The position numbers were made by a program, and so were the translations under genes. From Clostridium chrysemydis (GTDB taxonomy: Bacteria; Bacillota; Clostridia; Clostridiales; Clostridiaceae): a DNA stretch of 64,000 nucleotides. Every line of letters begins with the position of its first letter. Positions within the stretch are counted from its first letter, which is position 1. The stretch covers positions 186,001-250,000 of the forward strand of contig NZ_JADEKP010000001.1 of NCBI RefSeq assembly GCF_015234215.1, read 5' to 3'. Of the stretch, positions 9,274 through 18,417 are shown in pieces. The notes under the pieces were generated by a model. The model did not search any database, was not told the origin of the DNA, and saw only the letters and a list, made by a program, of their open reading frames with translations.

Positions 9274-9348
9274 TTGTTATAGCTGTGATAAAGTGATAAA
9301 ATGTAGAAGGTGTAGTTAGCATTGTTTAAATATGTTATACTACACCTT
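9274..9348 (+). promoter_or_regulatory. Likely promoter with downstream inverted repeat before maf
   Basis: TTGTTA (9274-9279) and TAAAAT (9297-9302) are 17 bases apart. A 10-base inverted repeat, AAGGTGTAGT (9307-9316) and ACTACACCTT (9339-9348), begins at the expected transcription start. It could be an operator or a leader hairpin for the maf-radC-mre operon. Confidence 0.45.
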
Positions 9349-9442
9349 AAATTGTGCAATAAATTACTAAAAAAAAGACATAAATTAATCGAATTTTGGT
9401 AATAATATGATAAAAGTGTTAATCAGAGAAGAGGTAAATTAA

Positions 9443-10012
9443 GTGAAGATAGTACTTGCATCTGGATCAGAAAGACGACAAGAATTACTTAAAAGAATAG
9501 TTGAAGATTTCTATATAAAGGTTAGCGACTTTGATGAAGCTTCTATTATCTACAAAGGTGACCCTAAAGAATACGTAGAGGAACTTTCAAAAGGTAAGGG
9601 AGAAGCGGTATCTAAAGAAGTTAATCCTGATAGTATAATAATTTCAGCAGACACAATAGTCGTTTACGAAAAAGAAATACTATTAAAACCTAAAGATTCT
9701 GAAGACGCATTTAAAATGCTGAAAATGCTTAGTGGTAAAACTCACAAAGTTTACACAGGAGTAACAGTTTTAAATAATCGCACTTTAAAAAGTATCACTA
9801 AAAGTTTTATTACTGAAGTAAAATTTTCAAAGCTCGATGAAAGTGACATTATAAAGTACATAGAATCTAAGGATCCCTTAGATAAAGCTGGAGCTTACGG
9901 AATTCAAGGAAATGCAGCAGTATTTGTTGAAAAAATAAACGGTTGCTATTATAACGTAGTAGGTTTACCTTTAAATGGACTTAGTAAAATGTTAAAAGAG
10001 ATATTAAATTAG
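9443..10012 (+). CDS. maf: Maf-family nucleoside triphosphate pyrophosphatase
   Basis: Maf proteins hydrolyse non-canonical or dTTP/UTP-type nucleotides to monophosphates and are linked to septum control. The 189-residue product opens with LASGSERRQELL, the family signature, followed by SADTIVVYE with the catalytic Asp, SGKTHKVYTGV, and DKAGAYGIQG. Length is typical. Translation starts at GTG, preceded by AAGAGG. It heads the run maf-radC-mreBCD, an arrangement common in Firmicutes. The SGSE variant in place of the usual SxSPRR is mild. Confidence 0.93.
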   Translation: MKIVLASGSERRQELLKRIVEDFYIKVSDFDEASIIYKGDPKEYVEELSKGKGEAVSKEVNPDSIIISADTIVVYEKEILLKPKDSEDAFKMLKMLSGKTHKVYTGVTVLNNRTLKSITKSFITEVKFSKLDESDIIKYIESKDPLDKAGAYGIQGNAAVFVEKINGCYYNVVGLPLNGLSKMLKEILN

Positions 10013-10047
10013 GGGATGGGCATAATAAATTCTTAAGGAGAGTTTAG

Positions 10048-10734
10048 ATGAATAATCTTAGAATTAATGATATGCCTAAAAACGAAAGACCTGTAGAAAA
10101 GTTACTTTTATACGGGGCAGAGACTCTTACAAACCCTGAACTTTTAGCTATAATATTAAGAACGGGAGTTAAAGGAGAAAATGTCTTAAGTTTAAGTAAT
10201 AGAATAATATCAGAGCTTGATGGAATTGATGGGATTTTAAATACCTCAATTTACGATGTTATGAAAATTAAAGGTGTTAAAAGCGCTAAAGGATCTCAAA
10301 TTTTAGCACTTGGAGAACTTTTTAAAAGATTTAGCTACTCTAAAGCTAAAAACAAAGTTTCAAGAGTTAGCAGTCCAAAAGATATATTTAATGTATTTAA
10401 GGACGAGATGGGAACTTTAAATCAAGAAGTACTTAGACTTGTTTGTCTAAATACTAAAAATGAAATTATAAAGATTAAAGATATTTTTAAAGGAGGATTA
10501 AATTCTTCATTAGTATATCCTAGAGAAATCTTTAATGAAGCTATTAAAAACAATTCAGCTTCAATAATTATTTGTCACAACCATCCGTCAGGGGATCCCA
10601 CTCCAAGCGATGAAGACAAAAAAACAACCATCCGAATTAAAAAGTGTGGAGACATACTTGGAATCGGGTTAATCGACCACATAATAATTAGTAAAACAAA
10701 TTATACTAGTCTTAAAGAACAAGGAATATTATAA
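10048..10734 (+). CDS. radC: RadC-family JAMM-domain protein
   Basis: The 228-residue product has an N-terminal helix-hairpin-helix part (about residues 30-95, MKIKGVKSAKGSQ) and a C-terminal JAMM/MPN metalloprotease-like domain with the motif HNHPSGDPTPSDED from about residue 176. The two His and the Asp are the zinc ligands of that fold. The old link to DNA repair is doubtful, and the true role of chromosomal RadC is unknown. It follows maf by 35 bases and precedes mreB, as in many Firmicutes. The start follows AAGGAGAG. Confidence 0.93.
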   Translation: MNNLRINDMPKNERPVEKLLLYGAETLTNPELLAIILRTGVKGENVLSLSNRIISELDGIDGILNTSIYDVMKIKGVKSAKGSQILALGELFKRFSYSKAKNKVSRVSSPKDIFNVFKDEMGTLNQEVLRLVCLNTKNEIIKIKDIFKGGLNSSLVYPREIFNEAIKNNSASIIICHNHPSGDPTPSDEDKKTTIRIKKCGDILGIGLIDHIIISKTNYTSLKEQGIL

Positions 10735-10752
10735 CTGAAAGGGGAATGAAAA

Positions 10753-11769
10753 ATGGGATTTTTCGGAACTAGCAAAGACATGGGAATAGATTTAGGAACT
10801 GCAAATACTTTAGTATTTGTAAAAGGTAAAGGTGTAGTTCTTAGAGAACCATCAGTTGTTGCAATAAATAATACAACTAGAAAACCGTTAGCGGTTGGAA
10901 CTGAGGCAAAAATGATGATAGGAAGAACTCCTGGAAACATAGTTGCAATCAGACCACTAAGAGATGGAGTTATAGCAGATTTTGATATAGCACACACAAT
11001 GATAAAATCATTAATCGAAAAAGGTGCAAGTAAGAGCGCATTTAAAGCACCTAGAATAATAGTATGTTACCCATCAGGAGTAACAGAAGTAGAAAAGAGA
11101 GCAATAGAGGAAGCTACTAAGCTTGCTGGAGCTAGAGAAGTTGTTCTTATGGAAGAGCCGATGGCGGCAGCTATAGGTGCAGGACTTCCAGTTAGTGAAC
11201 CAACAGGAAGTATGATAGTAGATATCGGTGGAGGTACTACAGAGGTTGCTATCATTTCTCTTGGAGGAATAGTTACATCAAAATCATTAAGAGTAGCTGG
11301 AGATGAATTAGATCAATCTATAATAGCTTACGTTAAAAAAGAATTCAACTTAATGATAGGTGAAAGAACTTCAGAGCAAATTAAAGTTGAAATAGGATCA
11401 GCATACGATGTTGATGGAGAAAATAAAGTTATGGAAATCAAAGGTAGAGACCTTATAACAGGGCTTCCAAAGATAGTAGAAATAACTGAAGAACAAATAA
11501 GAGAAGCTTTAAAAGAACCTGTATATGCAATAATTGAATCAATTAAAACTACATTAGAAAAAACTCCACCAGAACTTGCAGCAGACATAATGGAAAAAGG
11601 AATTATGCTTGCAGGTGGCGGTGCAATGCTTAAAGGGCTTGACATTTTAATAAACAAAGAAACTAATATGCCTGTTCACATAGCAGAATCACCACTTGAT
11701 TGTGTTGTTCTTGGAGCTGGTAAGGCTTTAGAAGATTTCGACAAGATAAGCAAGGACGATAGATTATAA
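10753..11769 (+). CDS. mreB: Rod-shape determining actin homologue MreB
   Basis: MreB polymerises under the membrane and directs the elongation peptidoglycan machinery. The 338-residue protein carries actin-fold signatures: the first phosphate loop [15 protein letters not shown], the second phosphate loop [19 protein letters not shown], and the adenosine loop [13 protein letters not shown]. Length is canonical. The N-terminus MGFFGTSKD matches the usual membrane-touching start. The ATG follows AAAGGGG. mreC starts two bases after the stop codon, so translation is probably coupled. Confidence 0.97.
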   Translation: MGFFGTSKDMGIDLGTANTLVFVKGKGVVLREPSVVAINNTTRKPLAVGTEAKMMIGRTPGNIVAIRPLRDGVIADFDIAHTMIKSLIEKGASKSAFKAPRIIVCYPSGVTEVEKRAIEEATKLAGAREVVLMEEPMAAAIGAGLPVSEPTGSMIVDIGGGTTEVAIISLGGIVTSKSLRVAGDELDQSIIAYVKKEFNLMIGERTSEQIKVEIGSAYDVDGENKVMEIKGRDLITGLPKIVEITEEQIREALKEPVYAIIESIKTTLEKTPPELAADIMEKGIMLAGGGAMLKGLDILINKETNMPVHIAESPLDCVVLGAGKALEDFDKISKDDRL

Positions 11770-11770
11770 T

Positions 11771-12619
11771 ATGAAGCTTCGAAAGAATAAACTGGCAGTT
11801 ACTGTAATAGTACTGTCAGTTGCATTTTTAGGGATAATTGTTTATTCATTTAAAAGTCCTGATAAAGGTGTAGTAGATAGTGCTGCAGGAACAGCACTTA
11901 ATCCAGTACAAAAAGTTGCGTATACAATCAATTCAAATTTAAAGAATTTCGTAGATCTTTGTTTAAATTTTGGAACTGTAAAAGAAGAAAATAAGAATCT
12001 TACAGCGGAAAATGCTAAGCTTAAAAACGATCTTTTAAAATACTCAAATTTAAAAGAAGAAAATGATAACCTTAGAAAATCTTTAAAGTTCCAACAAGAA
12101 AATAATAATTACAATTATATAGCTACTAACATAATAGGGTATAGCGGAGGCAATATGCTAGATGGGTATGTGGTAGATAAAGGATCAGATTCAGGAATAA
12201 AAACTGGAATGGTAGTAATAGCTGCAGATGGATTAGTAGGGCAAGTTACATCTGTTGGAAGTAACTGGTCAATTATAAAAACAATACTTAACGAAAATAT
12301 AGCTGTTGCTGTTAAAGTAAATGATACTAAAGAAAACACTGGTATCTTAAAAGGCTATAGAAAAGGAACAAACGAAGCTGAAGCAAAAGTTGAGAACTTA
12401 CCTTTAACATCAGCTGTTAAAGAAGGGGATACTATAATGACATCAGGGCTTGGACTAATTTACCCTAAAAACATTATGGTAGGGAAAGTAAAATCAGTTC
12501 AAGATGACAAAGTAAATGTTATGAAAACAGCAGTAGTAGAACCAGCTGTTGACTTTAACAAATTAGAAGATTTATATATAGTAGTTCCTAAAGATACACG
12601 TAACTTAAAGTATGATTAA
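11771..12619 (+). CDS. mreC: Rod-shape determining protein MreC
   Basis: MreC is a bitopic membrane protein that links MreB to the periplasmic-side synthases of the elongasome. The 282-residue product has one N-terminal membrane helix (about residues 9-27), a coiled coil (about 70-110, EENKNLTAENAKLKNDLLK and onward) and the beta-rich MreC domain with VDKGSDSGIKTGMVV and DTIMTSGLGLIYPKNI motifs. Start ATG lies two bases past the mreB stop with no strong ribosome site of its own, fitting coupling to mreB. Confidence 0.95.
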   Translation: MKLRKNKLAVTVIVLSVAFLGIIVYSFKSPDKGVVDSAAGTALNPVQKVAYTINSNLKNFVDLCLNFGTVKEENKNLTAENAKLKNDLLKYSNLKEENDNLRKSLKFQQENNNYNYIATNIIGYSGGNMLDGYVVDKGSDSGIKTGMVVIAADGLVGQVTSVGSNWSIIKTILNENIAVAVKVNDTKENTGILKGYRKGTNEAEAKVENLPLTSAVKEGDTIMTSGLGLIYPKNIMVGKVKSVQDDKVNVMKTAVVEPAVDFNKLEDLYIVVPKDTRNLKYD

Positions 12620-12632
12620 GAGGTGATGAATT

Positions 12633-13124
12633 TTGAAAAAATTAATTATAGTTTTAATTTCTATCCTTCTTTTAATACTTGATAATTCAGTTATGCCGTT
12701 TTTAGCGATTCATTCAGCTTTCCCAAGTTTACTATTTACCTTTGCAATATGTTTTTCTTTAGTTAGCACTAGAGAAGAAGCAGTATTTGTTGGAGTTATT
12801 AGTGGGCTATTACAAGATATCTATTTTTCTTATGGGTTTGGATTAAATGCTTTAACTAACATGATAATATGTCTAATAGTAGCACACTTTGCTAGAGGTA
12901 TCTTTAAAAGAAGACTTATAGTACCTGTATCAGTAGTTTTTGTTACTACAATAGTAAAACATTTAGTTATCTATTGCAGTTTAATTTTATTAAATCATAC
13001 TGGATATATATATAACGTAATATACGTTGCTATATATAATGCAGTAATCGCTGCAATTACCTACAAATTTATATTTAAATTTGCAGATAACGAAAATGTT
13101 AGTGATAAGTGGAGGATAAGATGA
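12633..13124 (+). CDS. mreD: Rod-shape determining protein MreD
   Basis: The 163-residue integral membrane protein has four to five hydrophobic helices and the family-type segment SGLLQDIYFSYGFGLNALTNM, where small residues flank the conserved Gln-Asp. MreD works with MreC in the elongation complex. Translation starts at TTG (12633) after AAGAGGTGATG at good spacing. Its stop codon overlaps the start of the PBP2 gene in an ATGA arrangement, so the two are translationally coupled. Confidence 0.93.
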   Translation: MKKLIIVLISILLLILDNSVMPFLAIHSAFPSLLFTFAICFSLVSTREEAVFVGVISGLLQDIYFSYGFGLNALTNMIICLIVAHFARGIFKRRLIVPVSVVFVTTIVKHLVIYCSLILLNHTGYIYNVIYVAIYNAVIAAITYKFIFKFADNENVSDKWRIR

Positions 13125-16100
13125 TAGTAAATAAGCCTAAAAAGAAAAGAAAACCTATGTCTAGATATTCTATCCTTTATGGTGTAATGATTTTAATCTT
13201 TTCAGCTATCGCATTTAGACTTGTTTATTTGCAAGTTTATAAGAATGATTATTATACAGATAGAGCAAACGAAACTGCAACTAAATTTATGGCAGAAAAG
13301 GCACCAAGAGGTGAAATACTAGATTCAAAAGGAAACGTACTTGCTACAAATAGAGAAATTTACACATTAACATATACTCAAACAAAAGAATCAGAAGCTG
13401 TATTTTATGATACTATGACTAAAGTTATAAATATACTTAAAGATAGCAAAGATGAGCTTCAAGATGATTGTATTTTAAAATTAGATGATAAGGGGAAATT
13501 TTATTTTGCTTACCAAAACTCATCTCAAGATAATCAGCAATTTGAAAAGATTAGATTCTTAAGAGATAGGGGGTTAAATGAGCCTATCGAAAGAGAAATG
13601 TATCCTAAAAAAAGTAGCGGTGACTTTACAGAAGACGAAACGGCTAAAGTAAATGCTGAACTTTTAAAGATGACTCCAGAAGACGTGTTTTACCAATTAG
13701 TTAAAGACTACGAACTTATTGCACTTGTAGATAAAGATTACAATGCAGAAGGTGAAAAAGGGAAGGTAGCTAAGGCAAAATACAAAGATATGTCAGGAAA
13801 AGATTTAACTAACTTGATTTTGCAAAAATATTCTTTAGAAGAATTAAGATCATATATGGTTATTAAAGACGCTATAAAGATTCAAAGTATAAAGGGAAGT
13901 AAATCAGTAACTATAGCAAACAACATAGACAAAGATACTTCATTTATTGTTTATCAAAAGCTTAACGAACTTCCAGGGATAGACGTAGCTATGCAGCCTA
14001 TAAGATATTACCCTTACGAAAAGTTAGGGTCAGCCGTACTAGGTTACGTATCACCTATTGATAGTTCTTTAAAAGATAGTTACGAATTAAGAGGATACGA
14101 TGCTTCTACTGACCTTATAGGTAAATCAGGTATCGAAGCTTCTTTTGAAGATGAACTTAGAGGAGTTAAAGGTGGTAAAACAGTTAAAGTTAACTCTAAA
14201 GGTAAGGTTACAGAAGAGTTATTTAAACTTCAATCTTACCCTGGAAATGATGTTCATTTAACTATAGATAAAGATGTTCAATACGCTATGCAAGAATCTT
14301 TAAAAGATACTATAAATACGATAAGAGAAACGGGAACAGATAATAAAGGGCAAAGGTATCCAAACTCTACAAGAGGTGGAGCTTTAGCTATAGATGTAAA
14401 TACTGGAGCTATTTTAGGGCTTGCAAGTTATCCGGATTTCGATCCAAATCTTTTTGCAATTCCAGGACAGCTTACAAAACAAGAAACAGAACAGTATTTC
14501 GCTCCAGATTTAGAGAAGTTTGGTAAAGATTTAATTAAAAGAACAGGCTTAGAGGGAAAGAAAACAGTAGATGATTTATTCCCAAAAGATCAAGCAACAG
14601 GATTTAGACAAGATAAATACGATCTTTATCCAAAGCCTTTCTATAATTATGCAACTTTAGGTTTAGTTCCTCCAGGTTCTATATTTAAACCTCTTACTAC
14701 TATAGCAGGTTTACAAGAAGGAGTAGTTAAGCCTGGTGAAACTATAAATGCAACTGGAATATTTAATATTCACCCTGAAACATTTGGTAAAGGGTTTGCG
14801 CCTATCTGTTGGATTTATGAAAATGGTCATGGTTCTCACGGACCTACTGATGCAGAAAAAGCACTAGAAGTTTCTTGTAACTTCTATATGTATGAAACTG
14901 CTTATAGGCTTTATAAAAAAGAAGGTGGAGATATAAATGCCTTAAACAGTATAGCTAAATATGCTTGGAAGTTTGGATTAGGACACGATCCAAACAGTAA
15001 AGGTAACCCTTCAACTGGTATTGAAATAGAAGAAAACACTTTAGGTCAAACTTATAACTTCGATACTATGAAACAAACAACAATTAATTCATTTACTTAC
15101 GATCTTAATGATATTTTATCTTCAGGTAAGTACGGAGAGGGAGCACCTATTTACTTCGTTCCTTTTGACTACGCTTATAACGTAAATGATACAGAAAATA
15201 TAGAAACTCAAAAAAATCAATTAAAAGAAAAGATTAAAAATAGATTACAAGTTATAGGTACAGGGCAAAAAGAATCTTCTAAAGATGAATTTAGAGCAGA
15301 GATAACTCCATATGTTAAAAATATTATGGAAAATTCTGATGTTTATAAAGAAAACGTAAAAAAATACGAAAAAGATAATAACAGAAAGGTGAATTTTGAT
15401 GAGCAAGTGAAATTAGTTTCAGATGTTATAGCTCAATTTACTCTTTCTAAAAAAGCAGATATGACAAGTCCAGCTCAATTAGTATATGCTGCAATCGGGC
15501 AAGGTATAAACCAATTTTCACCACTTCAACTTGGAACTTATATAGCAACACTTGCAAACGGTGGAACTAGATATAAGCTTCACCTAGTTGATAGTGTAAC
15601 AGACCCCGAAGGTAACGTTGTTAAAAAGTTTGACCCAGAAGTTTTAGAAAAGTTAAACTTAGACCCTCAAAATGTTGCGGCTGTAAAAAAAGGTATGGAA
15701 AGAGCTAACCAACAGGACCAAGGTACAGCTTTCTCTACATTTGGTAATTTCCCAATACCTACAGCAGGTAAAACAGGTACAGCCGATTTCTCAAGCAACC
15801 AAAGAGATTACGGAAGATCACCTTTTGCAACTTATGTTTCATTTGCACCAGCTGATAAGCCCCAAATAGCTTTCGTTGGAGTTATCTATGACGGAGGTCA
15901 CGGAGGGTTTACAGCACCAGTTGCTAAAGCAACCTTTGAAGCCTACTTTAAAGATGAGCTTCTTAAAAATCATAAAGCTTACACTGAATCTTCAGGTTCA
16001 TTTAAAAAGTACGTAAAAGATGCACCTAAAGATAACTCAGAAGCTAGCATCAAAAAAGAGCAAGAAGATGAAGCAAATGGTAAAAAAGATAAAAAGAAAA

Positions 16101-16174
16101 AAGAAGACAAAAAAGATGACTTTAATCCAGTTAAAGATCTTATAAATGGTACTAATACTGGTGGAGAAGACTAA
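13121..16174 (+). CDS. mrdA: Penicillin-binding protein 2 (class B transpeptidase of the elongasome)
   Basis: This class B PBP cross-links peptidoglycan during elongation with RodA. One N-terminal membrane helix (about residues 15-35) is followed by a dimerisation/pedestal domain and the transpeptidase. Catalytic motifs are SIFK (Ser520, Lys523), SCN (Ser585-Asn587) and KTGT (884-887). At 1017 residues it is much longer than the roughly 630 of E. coli PBP2; extra sequence lies near residues 85-260 and between the SxN and KTG motifs. The tail is Lys-rich. I chose ATG 13121 because GGAGG sits at 13111-13115; an upstream GTG at 13109 would overlap that site. Confidence 0.95.
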   Translation: MIVNKPKKKRKPMSRYSILYGVMILIFSAIAFRLVYLQVYKNDYYTDRANETATKFMAEKAPRGEILDSKGNVLATNREIYTLTYTQTKESEAVFYDTMTKVINILKDSKDELQDDCILKLDDKGKFYFAYQNSSQDNQQFEKIRFLRDRGLNEPIEREMYPKKSSGDFTEDETAKVNAELLKMTPEDVFYQLVKDYELIALVDKDYNAEGEKGKVAKAKYKDMSGKDLTNLILQKYSLEELRSYMVIKDAIKIQSIKGSKSVTIANNIDKDTSFIVYQKLNELPGIDVAMQPIRYYPYEKLGSAVLGYVSPIDSSLKDSYELRGYDASTDLIGKSGIEASFEDELRGVKGGKTVKVNSKGKVTEELFKLQSYPGNDVHLTIDKDVQYAMQESLKDTINTIRETGTDNKGQRYPNSTRGGALAIDVNTGAILGLASYPDFDPNLFAIPGQLTKQETEQYFAPDLEKFGKDLIKRTGLEGKKTVDDLFPKDQATGFRQDKYDLYPKPFYNYATLGLVPPGSIFKPLTTIAGLQEGVVKPGETINATGIFNIHPETFGKGFAPICWIYENGHGSHGPTDAEKALEVSCNFYMYETAYRLYKKEGGDINALNSIAKYAWKFGLGHDPNSKGNPSTGIEIEENTLGQTYNFDTMKQTTINSFTYDLNDILSSGKYGEGAPIYFVPFDYAYNVNDTENIETQKNQLKEKIKNRLQVIGTGQKESSKDEFRAEITPYVKNIMENSDVYKENVKKYEKDNNRKVNFDEQVKLVSDVIAQFTLSKKADMTSPAQLVYAAIGQGINQFSPLQLGTYIATLANGGTRYKLHLVDSVTDPEGNVVKKFDPEVLEKLNLDPQNVAAVKKGMERANQQDQGTAFSTFGNFPIPTAGKTGTADFSSNQRDYGRSPFATYVSFAPADKPQIAFVGVIYDGGHGGFTAPVAKATFEAYFKDELLKNHKAYTESSGSFKKYVKDAPKDNSEASIKKEQEDEANGKKDKKKKEDKKDDFNPVKDLINGTNTGGED

Positions 16175-16208
16175 AAAATATAGCGAGATTTATCTCGCTA
16201 TATTTTTT
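16174..16208 (+). terminator. Intrinsic terminator ending the mre operon
   Basis: The hairpin AATATAGCGAGA / TCTCGCTATATT with a short loop is followed by a run of seven T. It starts at the PBP2 stop codon. Confidence 0.9.
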
Positions 16209-16474
16209 TATTTTTTTAATTATAAAAAATAAAAAAGTTGATTTTTGTAATATTATAAGAAATTATGTAATGCTAGGCAAAAAAAGATTTAATAATTGGT
16301 TAAAATTAAAAGAAACACACTAAATATAAGGTTTTAATGATATAATATTGTGGTAAAAAAATTAAATTTAGAGGATTTTAATAGGTTTTGTAGAATAATA
16401 AAAGATGATGGATATTAACTTATCTTAAATAAATTGTGATAGACGATTAATAGAATTGGTGGAGGGACCAATAT
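16209..16474 (+). promoter_or_regulatory. AT-rich gap before minC with a possible promoter
   Basis: The gap is very AT-rich and holds no gene that I can support. A perfect TATAAT lies at 16341-16346 with no convincing -35 at 17 bases. It is the best visible start for a minCDE transcript, with a leader of about 130 bases. Confidence 0.3.
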
Positions 16475-17113
16475 ATGGACAAAAAGATTATAGTAAAAGG
16501 AACTAAAAATGGACTAAATGTTGAAATTAATATGAATAAGTTCTCAGGATATGATGAGATGCTTTCAGAGTTAATAGAAAAACTTAGTAAAGGTAAATCC
16601 TTTTATAAAGGGTCAACTATTAAGCTTATATTTGACATAACTAGTATAAGTCAAAGAAGTTTAAAAGAACTACAAGAAGTATTACTTAAAGATTTAGAAT
16701 TTGGTGCAGTTGAACTACCTGAAAGTGAAGCTAAAGAAGAAAAGGAAATGAAAATCTTCTCTGGAGTTTATGAAGGTAGAACTAAATTTATAAGAAAAAC
16801 TGTAAGAGGTGGACAATGTATATCTTACGATGGAAATATTGTTATAATCGGTGATATAAATAGTGGCTCAGAAGTTACAGCAGCAGGTAATATAATTGTT
16901 CTAGGTTCAGTCAAAGGAAGTGTAAGCGCTGGTATATCTGGAAACAGCAAAGCAATAATTGCAGCTTTCTCCCTTCAGCCAGAAGTCTTAAAGATAGGTG
17001 ATAAAATGGCTTTATCTCCAGATTCAGAGAAGCCTATGTATCCAGAAGTTGCGAAAATAAAAAATGGTATGATAATTGTAGAACCGTATTTACCGAATAA
17101 ATATATTTATTAG
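16475..17113 (+). CDS. minC: Septum-site determining protein MinC
   Basis: MinC blocks FtsZ ring formation away from midcell. The 212-residue protein has an N-terminal FtsZ-inhibiting domain (about residues 1-95) and a C-terminal beta-helix domain with the glycine-rich rungs SYDGNIVIIGDINSGSEVTAAGNIIVLGSVKGSV that binds MinD. Length and layout are typical for Firmicutes. The start follows GGTGGAGGG. It is the first gene of a minC-minD-minE run and overlaps the region of the minD ribosome site. Confidence 0.95.
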   Translation: MDKKIIVKGTKNGLNVEINMNKFSGYDEMLSELIEKLSKGKSFYKGSTIKLIFDITSISQRSLKELQEVLLKDLEFGAVELPESEAKEEKEMKIFSGVYEGRTKFIRKTVRGGQCISYDGNIVIIGDINSGSEVTAAGNIIVLGSVKGSVSAGISGNSKAIIAAFSLQPEVLKIGDKMALSPDSEKPMYPEVAKIKNGMIIVEPYLPNKYIY

Positions 17114-17130
17114 TGGAGGGATTTAAAGAA

Positions 17131-17928
17131 ATGGGAGAAGCGATTGTAATTACATCAGGAAAAGGCGGAGTAGGAAAAACTACAACTACAGCAAATATAG
17201 GAACAGCACTTGCAGCTTTAGGTAAGAGAGTAGTTGTTGTAGATGGAGATACAGGTCTTAGAAATTTAGATGTTTTAATGGGCCTTGAAAATAGAATAGT
17301 TTATACAATAGTAGATGCGATTGAAGGAAGATGTAGACTTAAACAAGCTTTAATAAAAGATAAGAGATTCCCAAATCTATGTCTATTACCAACAGCACAA
17401 ACTAAAGATAAAGATGACATAAAAGCAAATCAAATGCTAAAATTAGTTAATGATTTAAAAGAAGATTTTGATTATGTTTTAATTGATTCACCAGCTGGAA
17501 TAGAACAAGGATTTGAAAACTCAGTAATTGGGGCTGATAGAGCAATCGTTGTTGTAAATCCAGAGATAACATCAGTTAGAGATGCAGATAGAGTTATTGG
17601 GAAGTTAGATGCTAAAGGGTTAGAAGACCATAAGTTAATAATTAATAGATTAAATCACGATATGGTTGAAAGAGGAGATATGCTAAGTGCTAATGATATA
17701 GTGGAAACTTTATCAGTTAAACTTATAGGTATAGTTCCAGATGATAAAGCTATAACAGTTTCAACAAATAAGGGTGAGCCTATAGTTTTAGAAGAAGGTG
17801 CAAAAGCTGGATTAGCATTTAAAAATATAGCTAAGAGAATTGAAGGGGAAGAAGTTCCTTTTATGAGTTTAGAAGATGAGCAAGTAGGTCTGTTTGGATC
17901 TATAATGAAGCTTTTCAAGCGTAAATAG
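17131..17928 (+). CDS. minD: Septum-site determining ATPase MinD
   Basis: MinD is a membrane-associated ATPase that recruits MinC and is released by MinE. The 265-residue product shows the deviant Walker A motif GKGGVGKTTTTANIG near the N-terminus, VVVVDGDTGLRNLDVLMGLENR, the Walker B region YVLIDSPAGIE, and a C-terminal amphipathic helix (LFGSIMKLFKRK) that acts as the membrane anchor. I set the start at ATG 17131, giving MGEAIVITSGKGG, because GGAGGG lies at 17115-17120; a frame from 17113 would begin inside that site. Confidence 0.96.
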   Translation: MGEAIVITSGKGGVGKTTTTANIGTALAALGKRVVVVDGDTGLRNLDVLMGLENRIVYTIVDAIEGRCRLKQALIKDKRFPNLCLLPTAQTKDKDDIKANQMLKLVNDLKEDFDYVLIDSPAGIEQGFENSVIGADRAIVVVNPEITSVRDADRVIGKLDAKGLEDHKLIINRLNHDMVERGDMLSANDIVETLSVKLIGIVPDDKAITVSTNKGEPIVLEEGAKAGLAFKNIAKRIEGEEVPFMSLEDEQVGLFGSIMKLFKRK

Positions 17929-17940
17929 GAGGCAGTGGTA

Positions 17941-18213
17941 ATGGGATTCTTTAATAGTTTTGGTGGAGGAAAGCAAAAGCCGAAAGATGTTGCAAAGGAT
18001 AGATTGAAGTTTATACTTATTCATGATAGAGGAGATATTCCTGAAGAAACTTTAGAAAAAATAAGGGTTGAGATTTTAGAGGTTTTATCTAAATACATAG
18101 AGATACAAAAAGATGATGTTGAGATATCAGTTTGCAAAGAGGGGATAGAAGAAGGTGCTAATAGCTCTTCTTTAGTTGCAAACATTCCAATTAGAAATAT
18201 AAGAGGTCAATAG
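17941..18213 (+). CDS. minE: Cell division topological specificity factor MinE
   Basis: MinE stimulates MinD ATPase and sets the pole-to-pole pattern. The 90-residue protein starts with a hydrophobic amphipathic segment (MGFFNSFGGG), then AKDRLKFILIHDRGDIPEETLEKIRVEILEVLSKYI, the MinD-contacting helix and topology domain. The ATG at 17941 follows AGGAGG (17927-17932); the GTG at 17935 is too close to that site. A MinE rather than a DivIVA-only system points to Clostridia instead of Bacillus. Confidence 0.95.
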   Translation: MGFFNSFGGGKQKPKDVAKDRLKFILIHDRGDIPEETLEKIRVEILEVLSKYIEIQKDDVEISVCKEGIEEGANSSSLVANIPIRNIRGQ

Positions 18214-18260
18214 TTAAAAAAGCTAAAAATTTAAGGGCAACCTTATTTTTAGCTTTTTTA
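18214..18260 (+). terminator. Intrinsic terminator after minE
   Basis: AAAAAAGCTAAAAAT and AAGG pair with CCTTATTTTTAGCTTTTTT across a short loop, ending in a T-run. Confidence 0.88.
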
Positions 18261-18417
18261 TCTTTTATGATACTTATTTAAGCATTTATTAAAAATTTCT
18301 TATTTTTGATTTCCTTTAATAATTTATGTAGAGATTGGAACTATAATAATATATAATAAGTAGTGTTTGATATAATAAAATTAGACAAATTATGAGAAAA
18401 TTTCAGGAGGTGAGAAT

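Noticed and set aside
13109-13120. GTG start of the PBP2 gene 12 bases upstream
   Set aside because: It overlaps the GGAGG that serves ATG 13121, which also forms the ATGA overlap with mreD.
16385-16400. Spo0A box-like sequence upstream of minC
   Set aside because: TGTAGAA differs from TGTCGAA and occurs easily in such AT-rich DNA; no second box was seen.
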